Assembly: GCF_000316625.1 (NCBI RefSeq)
Contig: NC_019676.1
Location: 269,501 to 333,500, forward strand
Direction: 5' to 3'
Source: Nostoc sp. PCC 7107
GTDB lineage: Bacteria; Cyanobacteriota; Cyanobacteriia; Cyanobacteriales; Nostocaceae
DNA: 64,000 nucleotides
Numbering within the stretch: position 1 is the stretch's first letter; each line of letters starts with the position of its first letter. The position numbers and the translations under genes were made by a program. A model generated the notes under the pieces. It was given only the letters and a program-made list of their open reading frames with translations, had not been told where the DNA came from and ran no database searches. Shown piece by piece: positions 34,847-43,872 of this stretch.

Positions 34847-35044
34847 TCAGTAATCAAAGAGAATTAAGATACTGCGTATTGGCAAGGTGAAATAAAACGT
34901 ACTACCTTCACCGAGAATGCTATTTGCCCAAATACTACCACCATGCTGTTGAATAATACTTTGGCAAATTGCCAAGCCGAGACCTGTTCCGCCTTTAGCA
35001 CGTGCATCAGAGACATCAACCTGTTCAAAGCGTTCAAATATTGT
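34847..35044 (-). pseudogene. Remnant of a histidine kinase C terminus (HATPase domain)
   Basis: On the minus strand a stretch ending in TGA at 34847 reads [54 protein letters not shown]. This is the F box, G2 box and end of a sensor kinase ATPase domain. Upstream of IFERF there is no kinase sequence, start codon or ribosome site, so only about 65 codons survive. No frameshift inside the fragment, so the loss may be recent. Confidence 0.85.
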
Positions 35045-35232
35045 TAAAGAATAAGTCCTGAAGGAGCAACAATAGCCAGTAGTTAATTAATAATTTTCAG
35101 CTTCACCCAGATATTGTTTCCTGCTTAGTGACATAAAATAGAAAGTCGAAAACTCTCTAGCCAAGATACAATTCGATCTAGCAAAAGCTGTTAAAGTCCA
35201 TAAATTATTTATCGATTCTGAAACCACCATAT

Positions 35233-36537
35233 ATGAGCATTCACGAAGTATTCATGCCGGCGCTGAGTTCCACCATGACCGAAGGTAAAATCGTTTCCTG
35301 GGTAAAATCGCCAGGGGATAAAGTGGAAAAAGGCGAGACAGTGGTGGTTGTCGAGTCAGATAAGGCAGACATGGATGTAGAAACCTTCTATGAAGGATAT
35401 CTGGCACACATCATTGTACAAGCCGGTGAGAGCGCGGCTGTTGGTAGTGCGATTGCCTACGTAGCTGAAACCGAAGCAGAAATTGAAGCAGCAAAATCTC
35501 TGGCTAATTCCGGTAGCACTGCGGCGACAGCATCTGCTCCCAAAAAAGTCCCAGCGACAGCAGCTGTCGGCGCATCCACCGCCGCCGCTCACAACGGTAA
35601 CGGCTCGAACCACAAAGAAGGTAGACTCGTCGCTTCCCCCCGCGCCCGCAAGTTAGCAAAAGAATTAAAAGTTGATTTAACTAGCCTCAAAGGTAGTGGC
35701 CCCTACGGTCGAATTGTGGCTGAAGATGTGGAAGCTATCGTTAATAAAAGTAAACCCGCGGTTCCTACCACCCCCGTATCGACTGTTGCGCCAGTAGTTC
35801 CAGCAGCAACACCCGCGGTAGCAGCAGCCTCAGCACCAATTCCCTCTGTCAGTAGTGTAGTTCCTGGTCAAATCGTACCTTTGACTACTCTGCAAAATGC
35901 TGTAGTCCGAGGGATGGTTGCTAGTTTAGCTGTACCTGTTTTCCGTGTAGGCTACACAATTACTACCGATGGCTTAGATAAGCTTTACAAACAAATTAAA
36001 TCGAAAGGCGTGACAATGACTGCTCTACTGGCGAAAGCTGTTGCAGTCACATTACAAAAACATCCATTACTCAACGCCAGCTACTCAGATCAAGGAATTG
36101 TCTATCATTCTGATATCAACATATCTGTAGCTGTGGCAATGGATGACGGAGGATTAATTACACCAGTATTGCGGAATGCAGACATGGTAGATATTTATTC
36201 CCTCTCACGCAATTGGAAATCTTTAGTAGACCGCGCTCGCGCCAAGCAACTACAACCTGACGAATACAACACTGGTACTTTTACCCTGTCTAACTTAGGG
36301 ATGTTTGGGGTCGATACTTTTGATGCAATTTTACCACCTGGTCAAGGTTCAATTCTGGCGATCGGTGCGGCTCGTCCCCAACTAGTGGCTACTTCTGATG
36401 GTTTATTTGGGGTAACCCAACAAATGCAGGTAAATATCACCTGTGACCACCGAATTATTTATGGCGCTCACGCCGCAGCCTTCCTACAAGACTTGAGCAA
36501 GTTGATTGAAACTAACGCTCAATCTTTAACCCTCTAA
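35233..36537 (+). CDS. pdhC: Pyruvate dehydrogenase E2, dihydrolipoamide acetyltransferase
   Basis: The 434-residue E2 core of the pyruvate dehydrogenase complex. It has one lipoyl domain (lipoylated Lys in VESDKADMDVE), an Ala/Pro/Thr-rich linker (85-135), a peripheral-subunit-binding domain (ASPRARKLAKELKVDLTSLK, GPYGRIVAEDV), a second Ala/Pro linker and the catalytic domain with CDHRIIYGAHAAAFL at the C terminus. It matches the cyanobacterial/plastid type, with a single lipoyl domain. It is transcribed alone. Confidence 0.96.
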   Translation: MSIHEVFMPALSSTMTEGKIVSWVKSPGDKVEKGETVVVVESDKADMDVETFYEGYLAHIIVQAGESAAVGSAIAYVAETEAEIEAAKSLANSGSTAATASAPKKVPATAAVGASTAAAHNGNGSNHKEGRLVASPRARKLAKELKVDLTSLKGSGPYGRIVAEDVEAIVNKSKPAVPTTPVSTVAPVVPAATPAVAAASAPIPSVSSVVPGQIVPLTTLQNAVVRGMVASLAVPVFRVGYTITTDGLDKLYKQIKSKGVTMTALLAKAVAVTLQKHPLLNASYSDQGIVYHSDINISVAVAMDDGGLITPVLRNADMVDIYSLSRNWKSLVDRARAKQLQPDEYNTGTFTLSNLGMFGVDTFDAILPPGQGSILAIGAARPQLVATSDGLFGVTQQMQVNITCDHRIIYGAHAAAFLQDLSKLIETNAQSLTL

Positions 36538-36741
36538 CTTAAATTACTCAAATAATAAAAGTAAAATTTGAGACCTGGAATTTTCTTGCAAGAATCCAGG
36601 TCTCTGTTTTTATGTTTATTTTCAAGTAAAAATACTGAACTTGGCACAATAATAACAACTATATTATTGAATCTATCTAAAGTACATTTGGCTCGTTTAT
36701 TCCTCAAGCAACAGCCACCAAGATCAAGATTAGGAGATTAC

Positions 36742-37836
36742 ATGGCTTATCGCTACAAAATATTATCTATTGACGGCGGCGGTATTCGCGGTGTTATACC
36801 AGCAATTATTCTCGCTGAAATTGAAAAACGCACGGGTAAACCGATTTGTCAGCTATTTAATCTAATTGCTGGAACTTCCACAGGCGGGATTTTATCTGCT
36901 GCTTTAACTAAGCCACATCCTAGTAATCAAAATCTTCCACATTTTAAAGCAGAAGATTTAATTGATATCTATCGCAAAGAGGGAAAGCGGATTTTTGCAG
37001 AATCTACACTAGCAAAAAGCATCAAAATGGATGATATTTTAAAAGCAAAATATTCTTCAAAAGGCCGAGACGAAGTTTTAACAGAATATTTGCAAGATAC
37101 TTTTATTAAGAAAGCATTAACCGACCTGTTTATCACAAGCTATGACATTGAATTGCGAATGCCTATTTTCTTTGTCAATAATGTAAAAGACCAAAAATTA
37201 GGCGAAAACTTTCGCAAAATTTGTGACGGTTACACTATGAAGCAAGCCGGAATGGCTACATCTGCTGCACCAACTTATTTCAAGCCTTACAAAATTGATA
37301 CAGCTGACCCGACAAATGGGGGTTACTATGCCTTGGTAGATGGTGGTGTATTTGCTAATAATCCTACATCCTTGGCAATTATGGAAGTTTTAATTTCTTC
37401 CGCTAGACCTGATCCGCAACAGCCAGACAAAAAACCATTGACTATTAATGATATTCTAGTAGTTTCATTAGGTACAGGTTCTCTTAATCGTCGATACAAT
37501 TACGATCAAGCTGTGGAATGGGGAATGATTCAATGGGTACAGCCAATGCTAAATATTACTTTGGATGGTAGTAGTGAATCGGTAGCTTGTCAGCTAGAGC
37601 AATTGTTACCACAAGCTGATGGTTATCCTAAACAATACTATCGTTTTCAAAGACAATTAACCAAAGCTAATGACAATATGGATGATGTCAGTCCAGAAAA
37701 TATTAGACGATTGATCACATTAGCACAACAGATTATTGAGCAGAGAGATTCGGAATTAGATCAACTTTGCCAACAGCTAAAACAAGGACTTTATCAGCAA
37801 GAACAGCCAGAAAAATCAGTTCTTGTTGGGATATAA
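36742..37836 (+). CDS. Patatin-like phospholipase
   Basis: A 364-residue patatin: DGGGIRG (11-17), nucleophile Ser46 in GTSTGG and Asp200 in DGGVFANNP; further typical blocks are MATSAAPTYF and VVSLGTGS. I start at ATG 36742 (MAYRYKILSI), 5 nt after AGGAGA; the upstream frame extension is not family-like. It belongs to the plant-type long patatins and has no CD-NTase beside it, so it is not evidently a CBASS effector. A strong terminator follows. Confidence 0.9.
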   Translation: MAYRYKILSIDGGGIRGVIPAIILAEIEKRTGKPICQLFNLIAGTSTGGILSAALTKPHPSNQNLPHFKAEDLIDIYRKEGKRIFAESTLAKSIKMDDILKAKYSSKGRDEVLTEYLQDTFIKKALTDLFITSYDIELRMPIFFVNNVKDQKLGENFRKICDGYTMKQAGMATSAAPTYFKPYKIDTADPTNGGYYALVDGGVFANNPTSLAIMEVLISSARPDPQQPDKKPLTINDILVVSLGTGSLNRRYNYDQAVEWGMIQWVQPMLNITLDGSSESVACQLEQLLPQADGYPKQYYRFQRQLTKANDNMDDVSPENIRRLITLAQQIIEQRDSELDQLCQQLKQGLYQQEQPEKSVLVGI

Positions 37837-37880
37837 GTTTTCAGGATTTATAATCCCATCTTAATATCACATCATTCTGT

Positions 37881-37912
37881 AAAGACGCAATTAATTGCGT
37901 CTTTATTTTTTT
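37881..37912 (+). terminator. Terminator after the patatin gene
   Basis: A perfect 24-bp palindrome, AAAGACGCAATT and its complement, followed by ATTTTTTT. It lies 45 bp after the patatin stop. Confidence 0.85.
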
Positions 37913-38140
37913 CTGGTATTTTGTTATCAGTCATAAGTAATAAATTAGTTGGGTTGAGGGATTGAGGTTGAGAAATGTACTTCAGACAAACGGGAACTGG
38001 TATAGAATTTTAGGCGATCGCTACCACTCTAGTTCAAAAATCAAATATGATTCCTAGAGCAGTCATAAATTATTCTTGAATCACAATATACCCAACTTCT
38101 TGAATAATTTAGGTTTCTGGGTATCTTGATTTTCATATAT

Positions 38141-39289
38141 ATGAAAAAAATGATTCATCAACCAATATCACTTAAAAAAATTAATTTCCAAATTAATGGC
38201 TATCTTTTTGTCATTTTAATGTGGCTGGTGAGCAGACTTGTAATTATCATTGCTATGCAAGTTGTTGCTCCTTTAATGTACACATCAGCAGTACATCCAG
38301 ATTGGCAACCTCCATATCCACTGGACTATACTCCTGGTTTTTTTCCTCAACCGAGTTGGGAACTGTTTTCTCATTGGGATGGTAAATGGTATCGCAGTAT
38401 TGCTGTTGAAGGTTATGACTACGCTAATGATGGAAATCAACATTCGATAGCCTTTTATCCTTTATTTCCCTTAATTAGTCGTGGGCTAATGATGTTTGGC
38501 TTACCCTTTGAAGTTGCAGGGACAGTAGTTAACAACTTCTTTTTTTTGGGGGCGCTGCTACTGGTCTATTCTTGGGCAAAAGAACGTCATGGTATTAATG
38601 TTGCAAGATGGACAATAGCTGTAATGGCTTGGTGTCCTTTTTCTTTATACGGTACAGTTATCTATACTGAAGGTTTATTTCTATTTTTGACTACGGCAGC
38701 TTTGCGAGCATTTGATCATCGTCAATATGTCTGGGCTGCTGTTTGCGGTGCGCTGGCTAGTGCAACTCGCGCCACAGGAATTACATTATTACCTACTTTT
38801 ATTTTTGTTGCTTGGCAAGAAAAAAGACCATTAACTGCATATATTACGGGACTCTGTGTCCCATTGGGGCTGATTTCATTTAGCTTATATTGCGCCATTA
38901 ATTTCCAAGATCCTTTAGCATTTGTTCATGTACAAAAGGCATGGGCGCAACCAAGTTGGTGGTATATATTTAACGATGCTATTTCTGTAGGCAAAGATAG
39001 TTTAATTAAAGTTGTGATGGTATTTGGCGGCGGCTACATGTTGTGGTGCTTGCGAACTCATCTGAGTAAAACTGCTGTAGTCTATGGTTTTTGCTCATTG
39101 TTACTCATAATATTTTCTGGAGCGCTGATGTCTATTAGCCGTTATGCTTATGGCATTGTGTCGCTCTCACTAGCATTAGGCTGGTTATTTTCTGCTTACA
39201 ATCGCTGGGGATATCTGATATTAACTTGGTTTGCTGTATTACTCTTTTCATATTCCTTTAACTTTACTATTTGGAATTGGGTGGCGTGA
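38141..39289 (+). CDS. PIG-V-like membrane mannosyltransferase
   Basis: A 382-residue polytopic membrane protein (about nine hydrophobic segments). The large loop after the first helix carries WELFSHWDGKWYRSIAVEGY, with the Asp expected for GT-C transferases, then SIAFYPLFPLISRG. ALASATRATGITLLPTF matches the PIG-V/GPI mannosyltransferase group. Bacterial members are thought to add sugars from lipid-linked donors outside the membrane. The acceptor is unknown. ATG 38141 is preferred over a TTG 15 bp upstream. Confidence 0.8.
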   Translation: MKKMIHQPISLKKINFQINGYLFVILMWLVSRLVIIIAMQVVAPLMYTSAVHPDWQPPYPLDYTPGFFPQPSWELFSHWDGKWYRSIAVEGYDYANDGNQHSIAFYPLFPLISRGLMMFGLPFEVAGTVVNNFFFLGALLLVYSWAKERHGINVARWTIAVMAWCPFSLYGTVIYTEGLFLFLTTAALRAFDHRQYVWAAVCGALASATRATGITLLPTFIFVAWQEKRPLTAYITGLCVPLGLISFSLYCAINFQDPLAFVHVQKAWAQPSWWYIFNDAISVGKDSLIKVVMVFGGGYMLWCLRTHLSKTAVVYGFCSLLLIIFSGALMSISRYAYGIVSLSLALGWLFSAYNRWGYLILTWFAVLLFSYSFNFTIWNWVA

Positions 39290-39588
39290 TATCAATTATG
39301 GGTAGTGCGATAGAGTGTTTTGTAGAGTAATAATTCAGTTGAACATGAGAACTTCTTCTGCGACAAAATTTGATGGGATTGTTATCACAGGACTTACGCA
39401 ACTGTTACAGCGCAATCGCTAATAGGACTTACGCAAAAAACCTTTCAAACTCTTATTTCTCCGTGACCTCTGCGTCTTTGTGGTTCGATTTTTCGTAGCC
39501 TGTGCGTAAGTCTTGTCTAAATTATAGTACCTATGTACCAATAAGATAGATAATAGAAAGGTATTGCTGAAATTAGTCACACTTTCTC
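39290..39588. other. Gap before the defence island, holding a MITE-like element
   Basis: 299 bp: the tail of the PIG-V gene region, one isolated GGACTTACGCA at 39390-39400, the complete element at 39425-39512, then about 75 bp that must hold the helicase promoter. Confidence 0.5.
39425..39512. repeat. MITE-like element with GGACTTACGCA / TGCGTAAGTC ends, copy 2
   Basis: An 88-bp element with near-perfect 10-bp terminal inverted repeats. The interior (TTATTTCTCCGTGACCTCTG, CGTCTTTGTGGTTCG) matches 9007-9095 in reverse complement and, in part, 19253-19318. It lies immediately upstream of the PLD-helicase gene. Confidence 0.7.
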
Positions 39589-42504
39589 ATGCCTCGTAAG
39601 CCTAAGCCGAAGTTAGCATTAGTTTTACAGTATAATCCTGATGGTCAGCCTATTGCAGGTGTCGGCCCTGGTGTTGGATTAGAGTTTATCAAAGCCTATT
39701 TTCCCGAAGCTCAAAATATAATTCGTATTGCTAGTGCTTACTTTAGCCTAGTTGGATACAAGTTGGGTCGTAAGTATGTGGCATCAGACATACAATTTCA
39801 AATCTTAGTTGGTCGGGAGGAAGGAAAACATGTCCGAGCCACTGTCATTGATGAGATTATGGCAGATTTGGGGCAGTGTGATACAGATCTGTGGAAAACA
39901 GTTTTTGAATTAGTTGAACGCATGAAATCCGGACGCTTCATTATTCGAGATGCCCGCGAAATGCAAGTGCCTTTTCACTGTAAATTTTACATCTGTGATT
40001 CAAAGCTAATATGGCATGGTTCATCAAACTACAGTCGTAGGGGACTTTGCCAATCAGCTGAGCAAGTGAGCGTTAGCCACGATTCTGAGCGGATCTGTTT
40101 GTTTACAAATTGGTATGATGATGTTGCTCAAAATGCCCAAGATTTACTGGCTGAACTGATCAAAAAGTTAGAGGATTGGCTTAATCTCGCCACCCCATTC
40201 GAGGTATATCTCAAAACACTTTTTCTGCTAAATAACTTAGCTGAATATCCTTTGTGTTTAGGTGCTTATTCTCCTGTGTATTATCAGAAGGGTGTAATTG
40301 CACGCGCTCTTCGTCAAGCTAATGAGTATGGTGGCGCACTTATTATAGCTGCGACTGGATTAGGTAAGACTGTTATAGGTGCTGAAATTGCTTTGCGTTT
40401 GCAACCAATAGGCAGAACCAGTCTAGTTATTTTAATTGCTCCTAGCGGAGTACGCGAAAATTGGGAACAGCAGCTTGAAAATCGCAATGTTTACTTTAAG
40501 TTTTTTAACATTGATCTGCTGTTTCGCAAAGCTTCTGAGGAATCTCGCCATCTAACAACCCAGCTAGAGAAGTTGCTTCAACGAGCTAATGATAATACTG
40601 TAATTATTATTGATGAGGCTCACTTCTATCGAAATGAACTTCTACGGGAGAAATCCAATCGTGGTAAGAGTTTGGTTTATGAACGTATAGTACCAGCAGT
40701 CAAAGCAGGTGCAAAAATCTTTCTTCTCACGGCTACAGCATACGGCACAGATTACTTAAATCTTAATAGTTTACTATATCTTCTACCTCATCGGTTTTAC
40801 AAACCTAATCTATTGGAAGAGCAAATTCCTTGGGAAATTATTGATGCCGAAGAGTTTTCCCGCTTACCAATTGTGACTATTTTGGGGTTACCTCATGTCT
40901 TACAAATGGCTCGAAACAGAGGTGATATTGATACAAACGGACGAACTTTTATTCAGTTTGGTGATGAACGACGTTATCTACCAAAAAGCCTCAAGCTACA
41001 TTCGTTACGTTACCAGTTGTTCTTGCAGCCTGAACTACAAGCTGCTTTTGATCGCCGTTGTTTTGATCAAGCTTTTAAGTCTCCACATAAATGGTTTGAT
41101 GATGACAAAATGGCTTTATGCGAGAGTGCGATCGATACAGTGTATAATTCTTCACTTACAAACTGGCTTAGTTCACCTGTAGCAATGGCATACAGTATTG
41201 AACAAAACCTTGCGACATTAAGCTATTGTGAGCAAACAGAAGACTCCTCTCAACTCACTCTAAATCTATGGGAACAGTCTGCTACTGATATTCATAATCA
41301 AGAACATCGTTCTTTTAACGTGCTTGATACACAAAATCGGTCTCATAAAACACCGATGTATCTAAGCTTAGAAGAGCGTAGGAATACTCTGATACCACTA
41401 TTGGCACGGCTTACGCAGAGTAACTACACAGATGACAAGTTTCTGAAATTGCAGAACATTATTGAGGAGCATTGCCTAGATACAAGGGGTAAAGTAATCA
41501 TATTTGTCAAGAGATATCTTACTGCCCAGTATTTACTAAGTATGTTGGAGAGAAGATTTAGTGAGGTACTTAGGATTGGTTGTACAGTTGAAACGGATGA
41601 AGGTAATCTGCGATTAAAAGCTGGATTACAGCGTTCTGAAGTACTAAAACAGTTTTCACCACGTTCTCATAATTACAATGCCAGCCGAGAGTATGACGTA
41701 CTAATTTGTACTGATGCAGATGGTGTAGGTGTTAATTTACAAGATGCTGATACTGTGGTAAACTACGACCCACCCGAAGGAGCGGATGAGCTATTTCAAA
41801 GGGCAGGTAGAGTGTTGAGGATGACCGCAAATTCTGAACGAGTGCTTCAGTTCTATACACTTGTACCGTTAATCATAGATCAAACAGACAGCCTCTCCCG
41901 CGTACAAAACGATATCTGTAAGAGATTTACTCGCATTGCTCATCGCCACAATAAATCGAAACGCATTTTGAGATCTGGTGTCATATCAGAAGAAGAACAC
42001 TCTGAAATCACGCTTGATAGCGATTTGGATGTGGAGCAACTTACACGAGATAGTCAATTTTTAAAAGATATTGGTGGACTTGGTGCTGAATCCATGCTGA
42101 CTCATGTAGCAGTGCTTGAACAATACCGGAGTCGTGCAGAAGAACTGCCAGAATATTTACTGAGTGCAAGGAGCTATTCCAAACCTCAATCTCGTATCTT
42201 TGTACTGCTTAAGTATGAAAGCAAGTATTGTCCCATACTTTTCAACTTGTCAAGCAAAAAGCTTGAAAAGCAAGATGAACTTGTTATTCTTGACTTAATT
42301 GCTTGTATAAAATCAGAACCTTGTGCCGCAATTCAAGCTGCTGAGATTGAGAAGATAGCTAACCAAGCTGCCCGTGCTTGGTGTGATTTTGAGAATATTT
42401 CGATAGATCAGGTAAGCAAAATTTGTGGTCTTTATCTCGTACCTCTTGACAAGACAGCAGAAATAAATCGGTTGCTAAATGACACTTCTAACGATGAAGA
42501 ATAA
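39589..42504 (+). CDS. PLD-nuclease/superfamily 2 helicase fusion (defence-type)
   Basis: A 971-residue fusion. Residues 30-195 form a phospholipase D-type nuclease domain with a single HxK motif (His130-Lys132 in FHCKFYICD) and the following GSSNYSRRG, so it would need to dimerise. Residues 240-400 are helicase domain 1: Walker A ATGLGKT (255-261), DEAH at 342-345, TATA at 381-384. Residues 590-750 are helicase domain 2: VGVNLQDADTVVNYDPP and QRAGRVLR (737-744). The 230-residue tail is unassigned. The mix recalls the PLD-helicase of ATP-dependent restriction systems such as NgoAVII and the SNF2-like proteins of DISARM. No HIP1 site occurs in its 2.9 kb. Confidence 0.88.
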   Translation: MPRKPKPKLALVLQYNPDGQPIAGVGPGVGLEFIKAYFPEAQNIIRIASAYFSLVGYKLGRKYVASDIQFQILVGREEGKHVRATVIDEIMADLGQCDTDLWKTVFELVERMKSGRFIIRDAREMQVPFHCKFYICDSKLIWHGSSNYSRRGLCQSAEQVSVSHDSERICLFTNWYDDVAQNAQDLLAELIKKLEDWLNLATPFEVYLKTLFLLNNLAEYPLCLGAYSPVYYQKGVIARALRQANEYGGALIIAATGLGKTVIGAEIALRLQPIGRTSLVILIAPSGVRENWEQQLENRNVYFKFFNIDLLFRKASEESRHLTTQLEKLLQRANDNTVIIIDEAHFYRNELLREKSNRGKSLVYERIVPAVKAGAKIFLLTATAYGTDYLNLNSLLYLLPHRFYKPNLLEEQIPWEIIDAEEFSRLPIVTILGLPHVLQMARNRGDIDTNGRTFIQFGDERRYLPKSLKLHSLRYQLFLQPELQAAFDRRCFDQAFKSPHKWFDDDKMALCESAIDTVYNSSLTNWLSSPVAMAYSIEQNLATLSYCEQTEDSSQLTLNLWEQSATDIHNQEHRSFNVLDTQNRSHKTPMYLSLEERRNTLIPLLARLTQSNYTDDKFLKLQNIIEEHCLDTRGKVIIFVKRYLTAQYLLSMLERRFSEVLRIGCTVETDEGNLRLKAGLQRSEVLKQFSPRSHNYNASREYDVLICTDADGVGVNLQDADTVVNYDPPEGADELFQRAGRVLRMTANSERVLQFYTLVPLIIDQTDSLSRVQNDICKRFTRIAHRHNKSKRILRSGVISEEEHSEITLDSDLDVEQLTRDSQFLKDIGGLGAESMLTHVAVLEQYRSRAEELPEYLLSARSYSKPQSRIFVLLKYESKYCPILFNLSSKKLEKQDELVILDLIACIKSEPCAAIQAAEIEKIANQAARAWCDFENISIDQVSKICGLYLVPLDKTAEINRLLNDTSNDEE

Positions 42505-42762
42505 AATATGAAAATACAAGGTTAATATATACTTGATTTGGTTCAAGCCTAGTTAGTCATAAGTTAAGAAGGCTAACACTGACGTGAGTTCTGCGACGAA
42601 TTAAAAAGTAGCTGGTGCTAATAAATATTAGCTGAGTTTGTCAATAACTAGCGATCGCTCCAGTGTTCTTGCGAGTAGGTGAGTGAATATGCCAGGTGAT
42701 AGAATTAATTTTCAAGCCTTTCCTACTCTGATAAATCTACTCTATCCAAATTGGAGAGCAAG

Positions 42763-43872
42763 ATGGCAAAAGCCTCAAATATACCACCACCAGAACCAGA
42801 AATTACAGATGATCAAAGAGAAGCAGCAGAAGTAGAAATTCGGGAAAAACAAAAAATAGTTGACTACGACACAAAAGAGTATCCAGTGGAAGTGCTTGTC
42901 CAAAAATATAGAGATGGGCTGGATGAGGACGTTAATGAGTTGTATATACCAGACTATCAACGGGAGATGATTTGGGAAGAATCTCGGCAGTCAAAGTTTA
43001 TTGAATCTATTATGCTAGGACTACCAATTCCATATATTTTTGTTGCTGATTTACGACCAAAAGATGATGATGATAGTGATGATGAAGCTCGGTTAGAAAT
43101 TGTTGATGGTACTCAACGTATTCGTACACTAGACAGATTTATAAATAATGAGTTAAAGCTTTGTGAGCTAGACAAACTACAAAAACTTAACGACTTTAAA
43201 TTTAAAGATTTACCACTGGCACGAAGAAGACGCTTCAATCGGGCAACTATTCGGATGATTGTACTAACGGATAAAGCTGATGAAGAAACAAGAAGGGATC
43301 TGTTTGAACGCATCAATACAGGTAGTGTCGAACTAAATGACATGGAGAAGCGTAGAGGTATATCTCCAGGCCCATTTGTTAATCTTCTTGAAGAACTTGC
43401 TAAAGATCCTCAATTTCGCAAGCTATGTCCATTCTCAGAAGCACTTGTTAATAAACGTGAACCAGAGGAATTTGTGTTACGTTTCTTCGCGTACCTAGAT
43501 AACTATAATAAATTTGAAAGACGCGTTAATCTTTTTCTCAATGAATATCTAGAGAAACATAACCATACTGGAATAGACAGAGAAACTATGCGAAATGAAT
43601 TTCACGCAATGTTAAATTTTGTTGAACAATATTTGCCAAATGGATTTAGCAAAAAAGAAGGACATGTAAGAACACCAAGAATTAGATTTGAGGCAATTTC
43701 CGTAGGTGTTGCACTTGCTTTAAGAGAAAAAAGCAATCTTAAACCTAAATCAATGAATTGGCTTGAATCACCAGAATTTAAGGATTACACCACATCAGAT
43801 GCAAGTAACTCCAGACCTAAAGTAATTCGGCGTATCGAGTATGTGCGCGATCAACTTCTCGGTAAAATATGA
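42763..43872 (+). CDS. DUF262 (ParB/Srx-like) protein, GmrS-related, without HNH domain
   Basis: A 369-residue protein with an N-terminal DUF262 domain. YIPDYQREMIWEESRQSKFI and ESIMLGLPIPYIF are the family signature, and VDGTQRIRTL (DGTQR at 115-119) is the nucleotide-binding or catalytic motif usually written DGQQR. ERINTGSVELNDMEKRR follows. There is no C-terminal DUF1524 HNH nuclease, unlike GmrSD, so an effector is needed from elsewhere. The start ATG 42763 has GGAGAG 5-10 nt upstream. The stop overlaps the next start as ATGA. Confidence 0.88.
   Translation: MAKASNIPPPEPEITDDQREAAEVEIREKQKIVDYDTKEYPVEVLVQKYRDGLDEDVNELYIPDYQREMIWEESRQSKFIESIMLGLPIPYIFVADLRPKDDDDSDDEARLEIVDGTQRIRTLDRFINNELKLCELDKLQKLNDFKFKDLPLARRRRFNRATIRMIVLTDKADEETRRDLFERINTGSVELNDMEKRRGISPGPFVNLLEELAKDPQFRKLCPFSEALVNKREPEEFVLRFFAYLDNYNKFERRVNLFLNEYLEKHNHTGIDRETMRNEFHAMLNFVEQYLPNGFSKKEGHVRTPRIRFEAISVGVALALREKSNLKPKSMNWLESPEFKDYTTSDASNSRPKVIRRIEYVRDQLLGKI

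Noticed and set aside
36568-36741. 58-residue extension of the second patatin
   Set aside because: Not patatin-like, and AGGAGA lies just before the internal ATG at 36742.
40895-41182. 95-residue frame inside the helicase gene
   Set aside because: Different-frame shadow of the helicase; no independent support.
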